From Terripilifer ovatus (GTDB lineage Bacteria > Pseudomonadota > Alphaproteobacteria > Rhizobiales > Beijerinckiaceae), in NCBI GenBank assembly GCA_029222685.1, contig JARHVB010000010.1, positions 186,001 to 250,000 on the forward strand: a DNA stretch of 64,000 bases, given 5' to 3'. The translations under genes and the position numbers were made by a program. The notes beneath the pieces were generated by a model that was not told the origin of the DNA, did no database searches, and saw nothing but the letters and a program-made list of their open reading frames with translations. Positions within the stretch are counted from its first letter, which is position 1. Each line of letters begins with the position of its first letter. Below are positions 39,357 through 48,930 of the stretch, piece after piece.

Positions 39357-40907
39357 ATGCGCACGACGCGCCGCAATGTTTTGATGTCGGGCGTGGCTCT
39401 GGCGGGTTTGATGACTTTGCCGGCCGCTTCCTCTGCATCTCAGACTGCGCATCCCGTCGGTGATTACGCCAGCGGCCGTGTCCTTGAGGGGGCAAGGGGC
39501 ATCGAAGGCGTCCTTGTTTCAAACGGCGTCGATGTCGTCGCAAGCGACAGCGAGGGCTTTTACCGGCTGCCGCTGCGTGCCGATGCCACGCTGTTCGCCA
39601 TCAAACCGGCGCACTATCGCTTCACCTGCGATCCGGTCACCAACCTGCCGCTGCATTACCGTCCTTACCGCGAGGGCGAGGCGCGCCGGCCCATGGTTCA
39701 TGATTTCATCCTGCAGCCCAGCGACGAGCCGGACCAGTTCGAGGTCGTCCTGTTCGCCGACCCGCAGCCGGAAACACACCGCCACATCGACCACATCCGC
39801 GACGGCTTCGTGCGCGCGCTGGTGAACACGACTGCCAAATTCGGCCTGACGCTCGGCGATATCTGCGGCGACAATCTGGCTTTGCTCGACAGATACGACC
39901 GCGTCGTCGGCCAGATCGGCATTCCCTGGTGGAATGTCGGCGGCAACCACGATCTCGATTACGATGCCCGCGACAGCGGCGATGCAAGGCGGACATTCCG
40001 CGCCCGCTACGGCCCCAACTATTACGCCTTTCAATATGCCAAGACCCTGTTCGTCATGCTCGACAATGTCGAATATGCGGGCGTGCGGCCGGATGGAGCG
40101 CCGGGCGGCTACCGCGGCCGCATCGGCGCGGCGCAGATGGCCTTCCTCGGCAATCTTCTGCAGCATTGGCCGAAAGACAGGCTGATCGTGCTCGGCATGC
40201 ACATTCCCTTGCAGACGAACTGGAATCCGCAAAGCGTGCGCGACAACACCGCCGACTGGCAGGAGCTTGTCGCCCTTTTGGCCGGGCGCCGCGCCGTCAG
40301 TTTCGCCGGCCATATGCATACGACCGAGCATTCCTATCTTGCCGTGAATGACGGCAGCAGGGAGACGCATCATCATCATGTGCTGGCCGCCATCAGCGGA
40401 TCATGGTGGTCCGGTCCGGACGACTATAAAGGCATGCCGCTGGCGATGGGATGCGACGGATGTCCGAGCGGCTATCACATTCTGTCCATCGACGGTGCGG
40501 ATTACACGACCACGTTCCACGCCCTCGATGCAGCCGAAGGGCGGATGCGCGTGGAAGTCATCACCAGCGAGGACGCGACCGATGTGTTCGTCAATCTGTT
40601 CGACGGCGGGCCGATGTCACACGTGCATGTCCGCTCTGCTGGCGGTGAGAAGTTGTCGCTGTCGCGGGTGCGCCGCACCGATCCGTTGATCGAGGCGCAT
40701 TATACAAAACCGGACGCTGACCGGCGCTCCTGGATCAAGGCTGAACCGTGCGAGCATCTCGGGCATGTGCGCTTGCCGCAACCCGCCTTGTCATCTCAAG
40801 TCACGCGGCTGCAGATTGAAGCGCGTGACGAATACGGGCGTTTGCTCACCGACACGGTCATCGTCGAGCACAGTTCCGATGCGCGCGAAATGACGTCGCA
40901 CGGCTGA
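39357..40907 (+). CDS. Secreted calcineurin-like phosphoesterase
   Basis: The 516-residue protein carries a twin-arginine-type leader (MRTTRRNVLMSGVALAGLM), an N-terminal immunoglobulin-like/calcineurin-associated region (DYASGRVLEGARGIEGVLVSNG), a metallophosphoesterase core with LFADPQPETHRH (metal ligands), GDICGDN, GNHDLDYDAR and later FAGHMHTTEHS, and a C-terminal calcineurin-associated domain (RMRVEVITSEDATDVFVNLFDGGPMS). The HHHHV run is part of the core. Substrate unknown; such proteins can hydrolyse phosphodiesters or nucleotides in the periplasm. The start is preceded by GGGAG. Confidence 0.85.
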   Translation: MRTTRRNVLMSGVALAGLMTLPAASSASQTAHPVGDYASGRVLEGARGIEGVLVSNGVDVVASDSEGFYRLPLRADATLFAIKPAHYRFTCDPVTNLPLHYRPYREGEARRPMVHDFILQPSDEPDQFEVVLFADPQPETHRHIDHIRDGFVRALVNTTAKFGLTLGDICGDNLALLDRYDRVVGQIGIPWWNVGGNHDLDYDARDSGDARRTFRARYGPNYYAFQYAKTLFVMLDNVEYAGVRPDGAPGGYRGRIGAAQMAFLGNLLQHWPKDRLIVLGMHIPLQTNWNPQSVRDNTADWQELVALLAGRRAVSFAGHMHTTEHSYLAVNDGSRETHHHHVLAAISGSWWSGPDDYKGMPLAMGCDGCPSGYHILSIDGADYTTTFHALDAAEGRMRVEVITSEDATDVFVNLFDGGPMSHVHVRSAGGEKLSLSRVRRTDPLIEAHYTKPDADRRSWIKAEPCEHLGHVRLPQPALSSQVTRLQIEARDEYGRLLTDTVIVEHSSDAREMTSHG

Positions 40908-40984
40908 CGCTGACCACGGATCATCGTCCCGGCTTGAGGCGCAAGCGAGGCCAGTTCCCGACGCCAAAGATATCATCCGGTACG

Positions 40985-41010
40985 GGAACGTTACGCCCGG
41001 CGGCGGCGTT
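40985..41010 (+). promoter_or_regulatory. EcfG-type general-stress promoter
   Basis: GGAAC at 40985-40989 and CGTT at 41007-41010 are separated by 17 bases, matching the alphaproteobacterial EcfG consensus GGAAC-N16/17-CGTT. The small gene starts 39 bases downstream. Confidence 0.75.
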
Positions 41011-41048
41011 TCATGCGTCTGGGGAGCTCCACAGAATGGAGGACAACA

Positions 41049-41252
41049 ATGGCAAATCAGGATCGTCCCGGCTCGGCGCAAAATAGCCCGCAGAAATCGG
41101 GGCAACCCGGGAAAAAGACGGGTAAACAAAGTCCTGGCGGACATGAACAGAGCCCCGGCCAGCAGCATCAGCAGGGACAGAGCACGCCGCAGCAGGGCGG
41201 CTTTTCCCAGGATCGCCAAAATCCGGGCAATCAAAATCCCGGAAAATCTTAG
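41049..41252 (+). CDS. Small hydrophilin-like protein
   Basis: A 67-residue protein made almost entirely of Gly, Gln, Pro, Ser, Asn and Lys (KTGKQSPGGHEQSPGQQH and similar), with no hydrophobic core, so it is expected to be disordered. It has a good ribosome binding site GGAGGA at 41038-41043 and an EcfG-type promoter. Such hydrophilins are induced by osmotic or desiccation stress in several rhizobia. The exact role is unknown. Confidence 0.7.
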   Translation: MANQDRPGSAQNSPQKSGQPGKKTGKQSPGGHEQSPGQQHQQGQSTPQQGGFSQDRQNPGNQNPGKS

Positions 41253-41314
41253 CGAAATTCAAGACGGCGGGGGCCCTTTGGGGTGCCTCCGCACGTCAGT
41301 GTTTGTGATGAACC

Positions 41315-42841
41315 TTACTGCCCGCGCTTGGCGCTGGTGGCGAAGCGCACCGCCTCCTCGGCGGCGCGGAACAGGGCCTGCGCCTTGTTGATGCATTCGC
41401 GATGTTCGCTTGCCGGCACGGAATCGTAAACGATGCCGGCGCCCGCCTGCGCATGCATCTTTCCGTCCTTGATGATCGCCGTGCGCAACACGATGCAGGT
41501 GTCCATCTCGCCCGATGCGCCGAAATAGCCGATGCAGCCGGCATAGATGCCGCGCTTGTCGACCTCCAGTTCATCGATGATCTGCATCGCCCGCACTTTC
41601 GGCGCGCCCGAAACGGTGCCCGCCGGAAAGCCCGCGGCCAGTGCGCCGATCGTGTCATGCGCCGCGTCGAGCTTGCCTTCCACGTTCGAGACGATGTGCA
41701 TCACATGGCTGTAGCGTTCGACGAAGAAACGGTCGGTCACATCGACCGAGCCGATTTCGGCGACGCGGCCCACGTCGTTGCGGCCGAGATCGAGCAGCAT
41801 GAGATGTTCGGCGCGCTCCTTCGGATCGGCGAGCAGTTCCTGCGCCAGCGCTTCGTCTTCCGCCGGCGTCTTGCCGCGCCAGCGCGTGCCGGCGATGGGG
41901 CGGATCGTCACCTTGTTGTCGCGCACGCGCACCAGGATTTCCGGGCTCGAACAGACGATCTGAAAGCCGCCGAAATCCAGATAGCAAAGAAACGGCGCCG
42001 GATTGACCCGGCGCAGCGCGCGATAGAGCGAGAACGCCGGCAGATCGAACGGGCCGGTGAAGCGCTGCGACAGCACAACCTGAAAGATATCGCCGGCGCG
42101 GATATATTCCTTGGCGCGCTCGACCATCTCGAGAAAGCGCGCTTCGGATGTGTTCGATGTCGGGGGCAGGGCGAGAAGATGCGGGTCCGCCGGCGGAGGC
42201 TTGTGCAGCAGCGGCGCTTCCAGCATGGCGACCACGGCATCGAGCCGCGCCTGCGCGCTCTCCCACGCGGCACGCACCGTAACGCCTTGCTGCGGTCGCA
42301 CCGGTGTGACGATGGAGATTTCGTCGCGCACCGTGTCGAACACGATCATCATCGTCGGGCGGATCATCACCGCGTCAGGCACGCCGATCGGATCGGGCTT
42401 GGCGGGTGCCAGCGTCTCCATCTGGCGCACCATGTCATAGCCGAGATAGCCGAAGACGCCGGCCGCCATCGGCGGCAGGTCGCCGCGCACGTCGACGATG
42501 GATTCGGCGATCAACGCGCGCAGGGCGTCGAGCGGTTTCGCGGCGCACGACTCGAACGTATCGGCATTGGTCAGGGCGCGGCGGTTGATTTCGCAGCTTT
42601 CGCCCTGCGCCCGCCAGATGATGTCGGGATCCATGCCGATCATCGAATAGCGGCCGCGCGCGGCGCCGCCTTCGACGGATTCGAGCAGGAACACATTGCC
42701 GGCTTTATTTTGCTTGCCACCGGTCAGCTTCAGGAAAGCCGACACCGGCGTTTCGAGATCGGCGATCAAGGTCGTCGCCACCAGCACGCTTCTGCCGGCG
42801 TCGAAGGCCTTGCTGAAATCCTCGTAACTTGTTTCGGACAT
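41315..42841 (-). CDS. trpE: Anthranilate synthase component I
   Basis: TrpE makes anthranilate from chorismate. The 508-residue protein has the tryptophan-feedback region including LLESVEGG near residue 52, and the chorismate-binding core: IRPIAGTRWRGKTPAEDEAL, LLDLGRNDVGRVAEIG, and PAGTVSGAPKVRAMQIIDELE, plus the ending GAGIVYDSVP. The start is 12 bases downstream of the ppiD stop, so it may be co-transcribed with ppiD. Separated from trpG by 3.4 kb of accessory genes. Confidence 0.97.
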   Translation of the reverse strand: MSETSYEDFSKAFDAGRSVLVATTLIADLETPVSAFLKLTGGKQNKAGNVFLLESVEGGAARGRYSMIGMDPDIIWRAQGESCEINRRALTNADTFESCAAKPLDALRALIAESIVDVRGDLPPMAAGVFGYLGYDMVRQMETLAPAKPDPIGVPDAVMIRPTMMIVFDTVRDEISIVTPVRPQQGVTVRAAWESAQARLDAVVAMLEAPLLHKPPPADPHLLALPPTSNTSEARFLEMVERAKEYIRAGDIFQVVLSQRFTGPFDLPAFSLYRALRRVNPAPFLCYLDFGGFQIVCSSPEILVRVRDNKVTIRPIAGTRWRGKTPAEDEALAQELLADPKERAEHLMLLDLGRNDVGRVAEIGSVDVTDRFFVERYSHVMHIVSNVEGKLDAAHDTIGALAAGFPAGTVSGAPKVRAMQIIDELEVDKRGIYAGCIGYFGASGEMDTCIVLRTAIIKDGKMHAQAGAGIVYDSVPASEHRECINKAQALFRAAEEAVRFATSAKRGQ

Positions 42842-42853
42842 GCTGTGCCGTGT

Positions 42854-44758
42854 TTACTGGTTATCGCCGCCGACGGCCATGCGTACAGCGGCCTCGTTGA
42901 TCGAAACGCCGAGATCGTTCTGCACACGCGTGACATACTGGTTGAGCACATCCTCGCTCATCGAGGTCTTCAGGCGGTCCTGGATGCTCTTCAGGCCATC
43001 ATCGTCGTCGTTCAGCGGCGGCGTCACCGAATCGAGCACTTTGAAGATCACCCGGTCGAGACCGTCGGCGACGGAGGCGATGGCGCCGTTCGCGACCGAG
43101 AACACGCGCGCCACCACGGCCGACGAGACCTTCTCCGACCCGGTGCGCTTCACGTCGTTCGCCAGCTCCACGGTGAGCCCGAGTTCCTTGGCGATGTCGG
43201 CCATGCTGGTGCCGTCCTGCATGCGCTTGGCGATGTCGGCGGATTTCTCCGACAGGATGCGGACGACTTCGTCGTCGCGCCAGCTCTTGGCCACCTGGTC
43301 GCGCACTTCCGCCAGCGTGCGTTCGCGGGCCGGATCGACGGCTTTGACCTCGAACCAGATATAGCCGTTGTCGCGCGTCGTCAGGACATCGTTGTCGACG
43401 CCGACGTCGGAACTGTAGACCGCACGCAGCAATTGTTCGCGCTCGACGATATCCGGGATTTCCTTGCCGTTGCGGTCGCGGCCGCTGGCGTCGATGCCCT
43501 CGATCGTCCGCGCTTCGAGGCCCGCCGCCTTGGCGGCCTCCGCCAGCGATTTGCCGGAGGTGCGCTCATCCTCGACCTTGTCGCGGAGATTCATCACATC
43601 GTCCCTTGCGCGCCGGGTGGCAAGGTCGTTTTTGATCTCCGGCGCCACCTCCGCAAACGGCTTCACCGTCTGCGGATTGATCTTGGTCACGCGCACCAGC
43701 ACCGTGCCGAAGTTACCCTTGACCGGCTCGCTGGGCGCGCCCTCGGCAAGCGCGAAGGCGGCATTGCCGATGGCGGCGTCGATGAAATCGCGCTTAGACA
43801 TGGTGCCGAGCGAAATGTCCTTGTCGGAAAGCTTGCGCTCCGCGGCCACGCTCTCGAACGTCGCACCGGCCTTGATCTTCGCCAGTGCTTCGGTGGCCTG
43901 CGCCTCGTCGGGAAAGACGATCTGCTGCACATCGCGCGTTTCAGCCGTCGTGTATTTCTGCGCCTTGATGTCGTCGTAATAACGCATCGCATCGGCGTCG
44001 GAAATTTTCGACACGTCGGCGACGCTGGCCGGTGTCACGGCGAGCACGACGATGTTGCGATATTCCGGCGCGCGGAAGGCAAGCTTGCGGGCGTCGTAAT
44101 AGGCGGTGAGCTGTTCATCGGTCGGCGCCGGGATCGTGCCGGCAGCAGCCTCTGGCAGGCGGACATATTCGATGCTGCGGGTTTCGCTGCGGTAGCGATG
44201 GATCGCCTCGTTCAGGACTTTGGGGATGGGCAATCCGCCGGAAACCGATTCCGCCAGTTGCTGGCGCAGATAGACGCGGATCTGCTCCTGAACGAAGCGC
44301 TGCTCGTTGGGAAAGCCGGCGTCGCGCAGCACATCCATGAAACGCGTGCGGTCGAACTTTCCGGTCGGGCCCGCGAATGTCGGATCGGCGACGACCGATT
44401 GGGCGATGTCGGCGTCGGACAGGGCAAGGCCCATCGATTTCGTCTTCTGATCGAGGGCGGCCTCGCCGATCAGGCGCTGCAGGACCAGCCGGTCGAGGCC
44501 GGCGGCGCGCGCCTGTTCGTTGGTGATCGGCTGGCGCGACTGGCGCTGCAGATTAGTCAACTGCGTCTGGTAGGCTGCACGGTAGGCATCGAGGCTGATT
44601 TCCTGCGAGCCGACCTTGGCGACGCGGCTGGCGCCAAAGCCCTTGAATATGTCGGCAATGCCCCAGACTGCGAAACTCAAGATCAGAATGCCGAACAGGA
44701 CCGTCATAATGGTCTTGCCGATCCAATTCTGAGAAATCCGTCGCATACTGTCGAGCAT
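42854..44758 (-). CDS. ppiD: SurA/PpiD-type membrane-anchored peptidyl-prolyl isomerase
   Basis: A periplasmic folding factor anchored in the inner membrane. The 634-residue protein begins with a short cytoplasmic part and one membrane helix (MTVLFGILILSFAVWGIADIF), followed by a SurA-N-type helical domain and a parvulin-like rotamase region (TAETRDVQQIVFPDEAQATEALAKI, and GTMSKRDFIDAA). Catalytic residues of active parvulins are not all conserved, as in E. coli PpiD. Start at 44758 chosen from the N-terminal charge-and-helix pattern; the frame is open for another 35 codons upstream. It is divergent from tpiA and heads the ppiD-trpE unit, the order in relatives. Confidence 0.9.
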   Translation of the reverse strand: MLDSMRRISQNWIGKTIMTVLFGILILSFAVWGIADIFKGFGASRVAKVGSQEISLDAYRAAYQTQLTNLQRQSRQPITNEQARAAGLDRLVLQRLIGEAALDQKTKSMGLALSDADIAQSVVADPTFAGPTGKFDRTRFMDVLRDAGFPNEQRFVQEQIRVYLRQQLAESVSGGLPIPKVLNEAIHRYRSETRSIEYVRLPEAAAGTIPAPTDEQLTAYYDARKLAFRAPEYRNIVVLAVTPASVADVSKISDADAMRYYDDIKAQKYTTAETRDVQQIVFPDEAQATEALAKIKAGATFESVAAERKLSDKDISLGTMSKRDFIDAAIGNAAFALAEGAPSEPVKGNFGTVLVRVTKINPQTVKPFAEVAPEIKNDLATRRARDDVMNLRDKVEDERTSGKSLAEAAKAAGLEARTIEGIDASGRDRNGKEIPDIVEREQLLRAVYSSDVGVDNDVLTTRDNGYIWFEVKAVDPARERTLAEVRDQVAKSWRDDEVVRILSEKSADIAKRMQDGTSMADIAKELGLTVELANDVKRTGSEKVSSAVVARVFSVANGAIASVADGLDRVIFKVLDSVTPPLNDDDDGLKSIQDRLKTSMSEDVLNQYVTRVQNDLGVSINEAAVRMAVGGDNQ

Positions 44759-44904
44759 AATGACCCATCCGATGAAGACGGCGCGCCGGATGCATCTTGA
44801 CCGTTCCCGTCGCGCCAGAGGGGCCTCAATAGCGTTCCCGGCGCTCTTTGCATAGGTTCTCACGTCTGCTAACCGGGCAATTCAGACCGATCCCAGGAGC
44901 CAAA

Positions 44905-45651
44905 ATGACCGACCACCGCCGTCCGCTCGTCGCAGGAAACTGGAAAATGAACGGATTGCAGGCGGCATTGGCGGAAATCGACAGGATTGCCGCGGGTTAT
45001 GGCGAAGCGCTCAAGGCGCGGGCCGACCTGCTGATCTGTCCGCCGGCGACGCTGATTGCTGCCGCCGTGGTGCGCGCCGGCGCCGCTTTGAGAATCGGCG
45101 GGCAGGACTGCCACCCCCAGCCCAGTGGCGCCCACACCGGCGATCTGTCGGCAGATATGCTGAAGGACGCCGGCGCCTCGTATGTCATCGTCGGCCATTC
45201 CGAGCGGCGCGCCGACCATGGCGAGAGCGATGCGCTTGTCAAATCCAAGGCCGAGGCCGGTTTGAAGGCAGGGCTGAGGGTGATCGTCTGTGTCGGCGAG
45301 ACGCAGGCGCAGCGCGCCGCAGGCCAGACCCTCGACGTCGTCGGCGCGCAATTGTCCGGCTCGCTGCCCGGTGGCGCGACCGCCGACAATCTGGTGATCG
45401 CCTATGAGCCGGTCTGGGCCATCGGCAGCGGCTTGACGCCGACCGTGAAAGACGTGGCCGAGGTGCACGGCTTCATCCGCGCCCAACTCGGCAAGGAACT
45501 TGCGGCTGCGCGCATTCTCTACGGTGGCTCGGTCAAGCCCTCGAATGCCGCAGATCTGATGGGCGTCGCCAACGTCGACGGCGCCCTCGTCGGCGGCGCC
45601 AGTCTCACGGCCAGGGATTTTCTGGCGATTGCCGCTGTGTACGCGACCTAG
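44905..45651 (+). CDS. tpiA: Triosephosphate isomerase
   Basis: Interconverts DHAP and glyceraldehyde 3-phosphate. The 248-residue TIM barrel has GNWKMNG near the N-terminus with Lys, the catalytic His in IVGHSERR, and the catalytic Glu in [11 protein letters not shown], then the phosphate loop [13 protein letters not shown] precedes the ATG at 44905. Its last 4 bases overlap the convergent GST gene. In relatives secG and pyrG follow closely; here 3.2 kb of accessory genes intervene. Confidence 0.96.
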   Translation: MTDHRRPLVAGNWKMNGLQAALAEIDRIAAGYGEALKARADLLICPPATLIAAAVVRAGAALRIGGQDCHPQPSGAHTGDLSADMLKDAGASYVIVGHSERRADHGESDALVKSKAEAGLKAGLRVIVCVGETQAQRAAGQTLDVVGAQLSGSLPGGATADNLVIAYEPVWAIGSGLTPTVKDVAEVHGFIRAQLGKELAAARILYGGSVKPSNAADLMGVANVDGALVGGASLTARDFLAIAAVYAT

Positions 45652-46463
45652 ATTTTGGCTGTCGCCAGATAGTCCTCGCGCCGCTGCGCGATGGCATCCC
45701 TGATTGCCGTGCCATAGGTCTTCATCTCGTCGATCTCTTCCTGCGTCAGGCGCTTGTCGATCGCTTCCACCGTGCTGGCGCGCAGTTTGGCGCGCATCCA
45801 CCAGTCCTGCACGCGCGGCCGCCCGCTGATCCAGATGTCGAGCAGGTTGAGATAGTCGAGCCGTGCCACATAGGGCACCATGTTGATGTCGCCCAGCGTG
45901 TAGGATTTGCCGACGAGCCATTGCGAGCCGTCCGCCAGGGCGGCGTCCATCGACTTGAAGGCTTTTTCGAAATGGCCGATCGCCTGGAACACATAGGGGC
46001 TGTCGGCGCCCAGCTCATAGGTGGACAGAAACCGCGCGCGCCGCTCCGGATCGCCCACATTGGCGAAGCGCACCTGCCGCTGCTCCTCGGTCATGCCCTG
46101 CATCTTGTAGCGGAAATGCGCCGAGAAGCTGATTTCCCGCGTCGCCTCGAAAATCTGTTCGTCGATCAGCTTCGACCACAGGCGCATGCGCGTGCGCGAA
46201 AACGGATCGGGCGGCATCAGCGGTTTCTGCGGATAGGTTTCGTCGAGATATTCGCAGATCAGCGTTGACTCGACCACGGCCTTGCCGTCGTCCACCAGGG
46301 TCGGCACCACGCCCTTCGGGTTCAGCTTGAGATATTCCGGGCTGTATTGCTCGTTGGTGAACAGATTGACGTTCTGCATTTCGTAGGGGATCGACTTCTC
46401 GTCGAGGGTGATGAACACCTTCTGGGTGCAGATGGAATTGCGGGCCGTATAGAGCTTGAGCAT
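45648..46463 (-). CDS. Glutathione S-transferase family protein
   Basis: The 271-residue protein has a thioredoxin-like N-terminal domain starting [23 protein letters not shown] and the glutathione-binding motif [24 protein letters not shown], followed by a helical C-terminal domain. The start at 46463 fits the thioredoxin fold; an upstream ATG adds 15 residues. Substrate unknown. It is convergent with tpiA and separate from the next gene. Confidence 0.87.
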   Translation of the reverse strand: MLKLYTARNSICTQKVFITLDEKSIPYEMQNVNLFTNEQYSPEYLKLNPKGVVPTLVDDGKAVVESTLICEYLDETYPQKPLMPPDPFSRTRMRLWSKLIDEQIFEATREISFSAHFRYKMQGMTEEQRQVRFANVGDPERRARFLSTYELGADSPYVFQAIGHFEKAFKSMDAALADGSQWLVGKSYTLGDINMVPYVARLDYLNLLDIWISGRPRVQDWWMRAKLRASTVEAIDKRLTQEEIDEMKTYGTAIRDAIAQRREDYLATAKI

Positions 46464-46769
46464 CGTTTCCTCGCCGATTTTGAAGCGGCTCTTGTGGGCG
46501 GTTGGCAATCAAAAAATTGCTAGCCAGAAGTTGCCTGCCGCAAGTTGCCTGCCGGAAGTCGCCTACCATAAGTGTACGAAGGACGTATGAGCCAAGTCAA
46601 AAAAGCCGCAAGATGCCAAAAATATTCGAGTGATCAGGAAAGCGCATCGGTTTCCGCGAGCCGACAACCTGGCCATCTTGTCGTGCGGCCGGCCGGACTG
46701 TAGGACATAATCAAGAACCAGACAGCGGCTGCTTAGAATCGGCCCAAGCAAAACCAAAGGGGAGGGAAA
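46464..46769. other. 306-base interval with a triplicated 14-bp motif
   Basis: No gene seen. It lies between two divergent genes, the GST (minus) and the NMT1-type gene (plus), and contains three 14-bp near-identical units at 46526-46567. Confidence 0.5.
46526..46567. repeat. Three tandem 14-bp repeats
   Basis: AGAAGTTGCCTGCC, GCAAGTTGCCTGCC and GGAAGTCGCCTACC follow one another without spacing. They lie 63 bases upstream of the GST start and 203 upstream of the SBP gene; a regulator-binding array is possible. Confidence 0.75.
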
Positions 46770-47822
46770 ATGCGCAAAATCTTCAAATCGGGCGCAATCC
46801 GGCCGGCGCTGGCAGTGCTGGCGCTGGGGGCATGCGCCGTTGCCGTGCCGGCAGCAGCAGCCGACAAGGTGAAAATCGGCATCGTCGGCAGCGCCACCGA
46901 CGTCATCCACATTCTGGCCGATAAGAATGGTTTTTTCCGCGAAGAAAATATCGCGCCGGAATTCATCAATTTCATCTCCGCGACGACGATGATCGCGCCG
47001 CTTGCCAATGGCGATCTTGATGTCGGGGGCGGCGGCCCGAGCGCCGGCATGTACAATGCGGCCATGCGCGGCATCAAGCTGAAGATCGTCGCCGACAAGG
47101 GCTCGATGGCGCCCGGCAACGGGTTCATGCCGCTCATCGTCCGCAAGGATCTTTACACCACGGGCAAGGTGCGTGGCCTTGCCGACCTGAAAGGTTTGAA
47201 GGTCGGCGATACGTCGAAGGCTGGTTCCGGCGATGTGACGCTCGACAAGGCGTTGCGGTCGGTCAATCTCACGTTCAACGATGTCGACAAGCTCTACATG
47301 GGCATTCCGCAGCTTGCCGCGGCGCTCGAGAACGGTGCGCTGGATGCGACGTTCATGCTCGAGCCGATGGGAACGACCCTGGTGGCGAAGGGCAGCGCCG
47401 TCATGTTGGCGACGGGCGACACGCTTTATCCCAACCAGCAACTCGCCGTCATTCTTTACGGCGAGGCCTTTGCGCAGAAACGCGATGTGGCGCAGCGCTT
47501 CATGAATGCCTGGGTGAAGGGCGCGCGCATCTACAACGATGCCCTCAAGGATGGCCGCATCGCCGGCAAGGGCGCCGACGAGATGCTGCAACTGCTGGTC
47601 GAAAACACCAACGTCAAGGACAAGGACGTCTATCGCCGCATGATCGCGCCGGCGATCAATCCCGACGGCGCGGTGAACGCCGCCGGCCTGAAGCAGGACT
47701 ATCTTTTCTACAAGGGGCAGGGCTGGATCGAAGGCGATATCGATCCGGACTCGCTGGTCGACAATTCCTTCGCCAACCATACCAGGGACATTCTCGGTCC
47801 CTACAGGAAACCCGCCAACTGA
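46770..47822 (+). CDS. ABC-type substrate-binding protein (NMT1/SsuA family)
   Basis: The 350-residue precursor has a Sec signal (ends near AAAAD) and an NMT1/THI5-like fold: KVKIGIVGSATDVIHILADKNGFFREENI, then the GDLDVGGGGPSAGMYNAA loop and LKGLKVGDTSKAGSG. Such proteins bind pyrimidine, sulfonate or other nitrogen or sulfur compounds for ABC importers; no permease or ATPase is in the window. A GGGGAGGG ribosome site precedes it. A second member of the family is at 52594. Confidence 0.85.
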   Translation: MRKIFKSGAIRPALAVLALGACAVAVPAAAADKVKIGIVGSATDVIHILADKNGFFREENIAPEFINFISATTMIAPLANGDLDVGGGGPSAGMYNAAMRGIKLKIVADKGSMAPGNGFMPLIVRKDLYTTGKVRGLADLKGLKVGDTSKAGSGDVTLDKALRSVNLTFNDVDKLYMGIPQLAAALENGALDATFMLEPMGTTLVAKGSAVMLATGDTLYPNQQLAVILYGEAFAQKRDVAQRFMNAWVKGARIYNDALKDGRIAGKGADEMLQLLVENTNVKDKDVYRRMIAPAINPDGAVNAAGLKQDYLFYKGQGWIEGDIDPDSLVDNSFANHTRDILGPYRKPAN

Positions 47823-47853
47823 GCGGACCCGAACTCGTTCAAAAGGAAATCTG

Positions 47854-48828
47854 ATGACCAAATTGACGCGGCTGTTGCGCTTCGCACCGGTTCTGTTGGC
47901 CGCCTTTGCGCCCGGTCTCCCGGCAAAAGCCGCCGATTATCCGTCCGGCCCGATCCGCATCATCATTGCCCTGCCGCCCGGCGGCAGCGCCGATACGATC
48001 GGCCGCTATTTCGCCGAGCATCTCAACCAGCGCTTCAAGCAGACCGTCATCGTCGAGAACCGGCCCGGCGCCGATGCGCTGATCGGCCCCACCTATGTCG
48101 CCCGCTCGAAGCCCGACGGGCTGACCCTGCTGTTCGTCACCCCGTCACTTCCGACCTTCCGGGCACTGTTCAAGAATCCGGCCATCGATCCGGAAAAGGA
48201 TCTCGTCGCGATCGGGCAGGTGGTCGCGAGCCCATATTTCATCGCCATTCCGAGCAAGTCGCCGTTCAAGACACTGCCGGACTTTCTGGACCATGTGCGC
48301 GCCAATCCGGGCAAGCTCAACGTCGGCGTGTTCGCCGCCGGCAATCGCCTGACGGTGGAGACATTCAAGCGCGGCTATGGCCTCGACATGACCACGGTGT
48401 CCTACAAGGGTGAACAGCCGATGGCGGCGGCGCTGATGGCTGGCGAGGTCGATCTCGGCATCGCCACGGCGGTGACGACCGTTGCGCCGGCCAAGGAAGG
48501 CAAGTTGCGCATCCTCGCCGTCACCGGCAACAAGCGTGCGCCGACCTTGCCCGAGGCTCCGACGGTGGCTGAATCGGGCGCCAAGGGGTTTGAGCCGGGT
48601 TCGATCTGGTTTGGCCTGCTGGCGCCGGCAGCGACCCCCAGGGACATTGTGAAAACCCTGTCGGACGAGATCTTCGCCTTCGCCGCCCGTCCGGAATTGC
48701 CGGCCAGGCTGGAGCCGTTCGGCTTCGTGCCGGCGCCGACCTCCACCGCCGATTTCACGGCGCTGATCGCCCGCGAGGCGAATAACGCCATAGAATCGGC
48801 CAAAGCTGCGGGTATCGAACCGCAATAG
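47854..48828 (+). CDS. TctC/Bug family substrate-binding protein
   Basis: The 324-residue precursor has the signal LLRFAPVLLAAFAPGLPAKA and the TctC motifs IRIIIALPPGGSADTIGRYFAEHLNQ, VIVENRPGADALIG and the DLGIATAVTTVAP loop. It follows the NMT1-type gene by 31 bases and is probably co-transcribed with it. Two binding proteins of different fold families sharing a transcript without permeases is unusual. Confidence 0.87.
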   Translation: MTKLTRLLRFAPVLLAAFAPGLPAKAADYPSGPIRIIIALPPGGSADTIGRYFAEHLNQRFKQTVIVENRPGADALIGPTYVARSKPDGLTLLFVTPSLPTFRALFKNPAIDPEKDLVAIGQVVASPYFIAIPSKSPFKTLPDFLDHVRANPGKLNVGVFAAGNRLTVETFKRGYGLDMTTVSYKGEQPMAAALMAGEVDLGIATAVTTVAPAKEGKLRILAVTGNKRAPTLPEAPTVAESGAKGFEPGSIWFGLLAPAATPRDIVKTLSDEIFAFAARPELPARLEPFGFVPAPTSTADFTALIAREANNAIESAKAAGIEPQ

Positions 48829-48930
48829 GCCCATGGGGTTCCCATGCCCTCTTGCATCGTGTAAGAGGCGGCCCCAGATAGCGTTTTGCTTGAGATTGCG
48901 GGCTACGGCCCGCCAGATCCCGGAAAATCC

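Noticed and set aside
41402..44800. 1132-codon open frame on the plus strand opposite trpE and ppiD
   Set aside because: It lies antisense to two well-identified genes, is rich in His, Arg and Gln as expected from the shadow of high-GC codons, and has no family match or ribosome site.
46464..46769. TPP riboswitch before the NMT1-type gene
   Set aside because: The conserved CUGAGA-type core and paired arms were not found here or before 52594.
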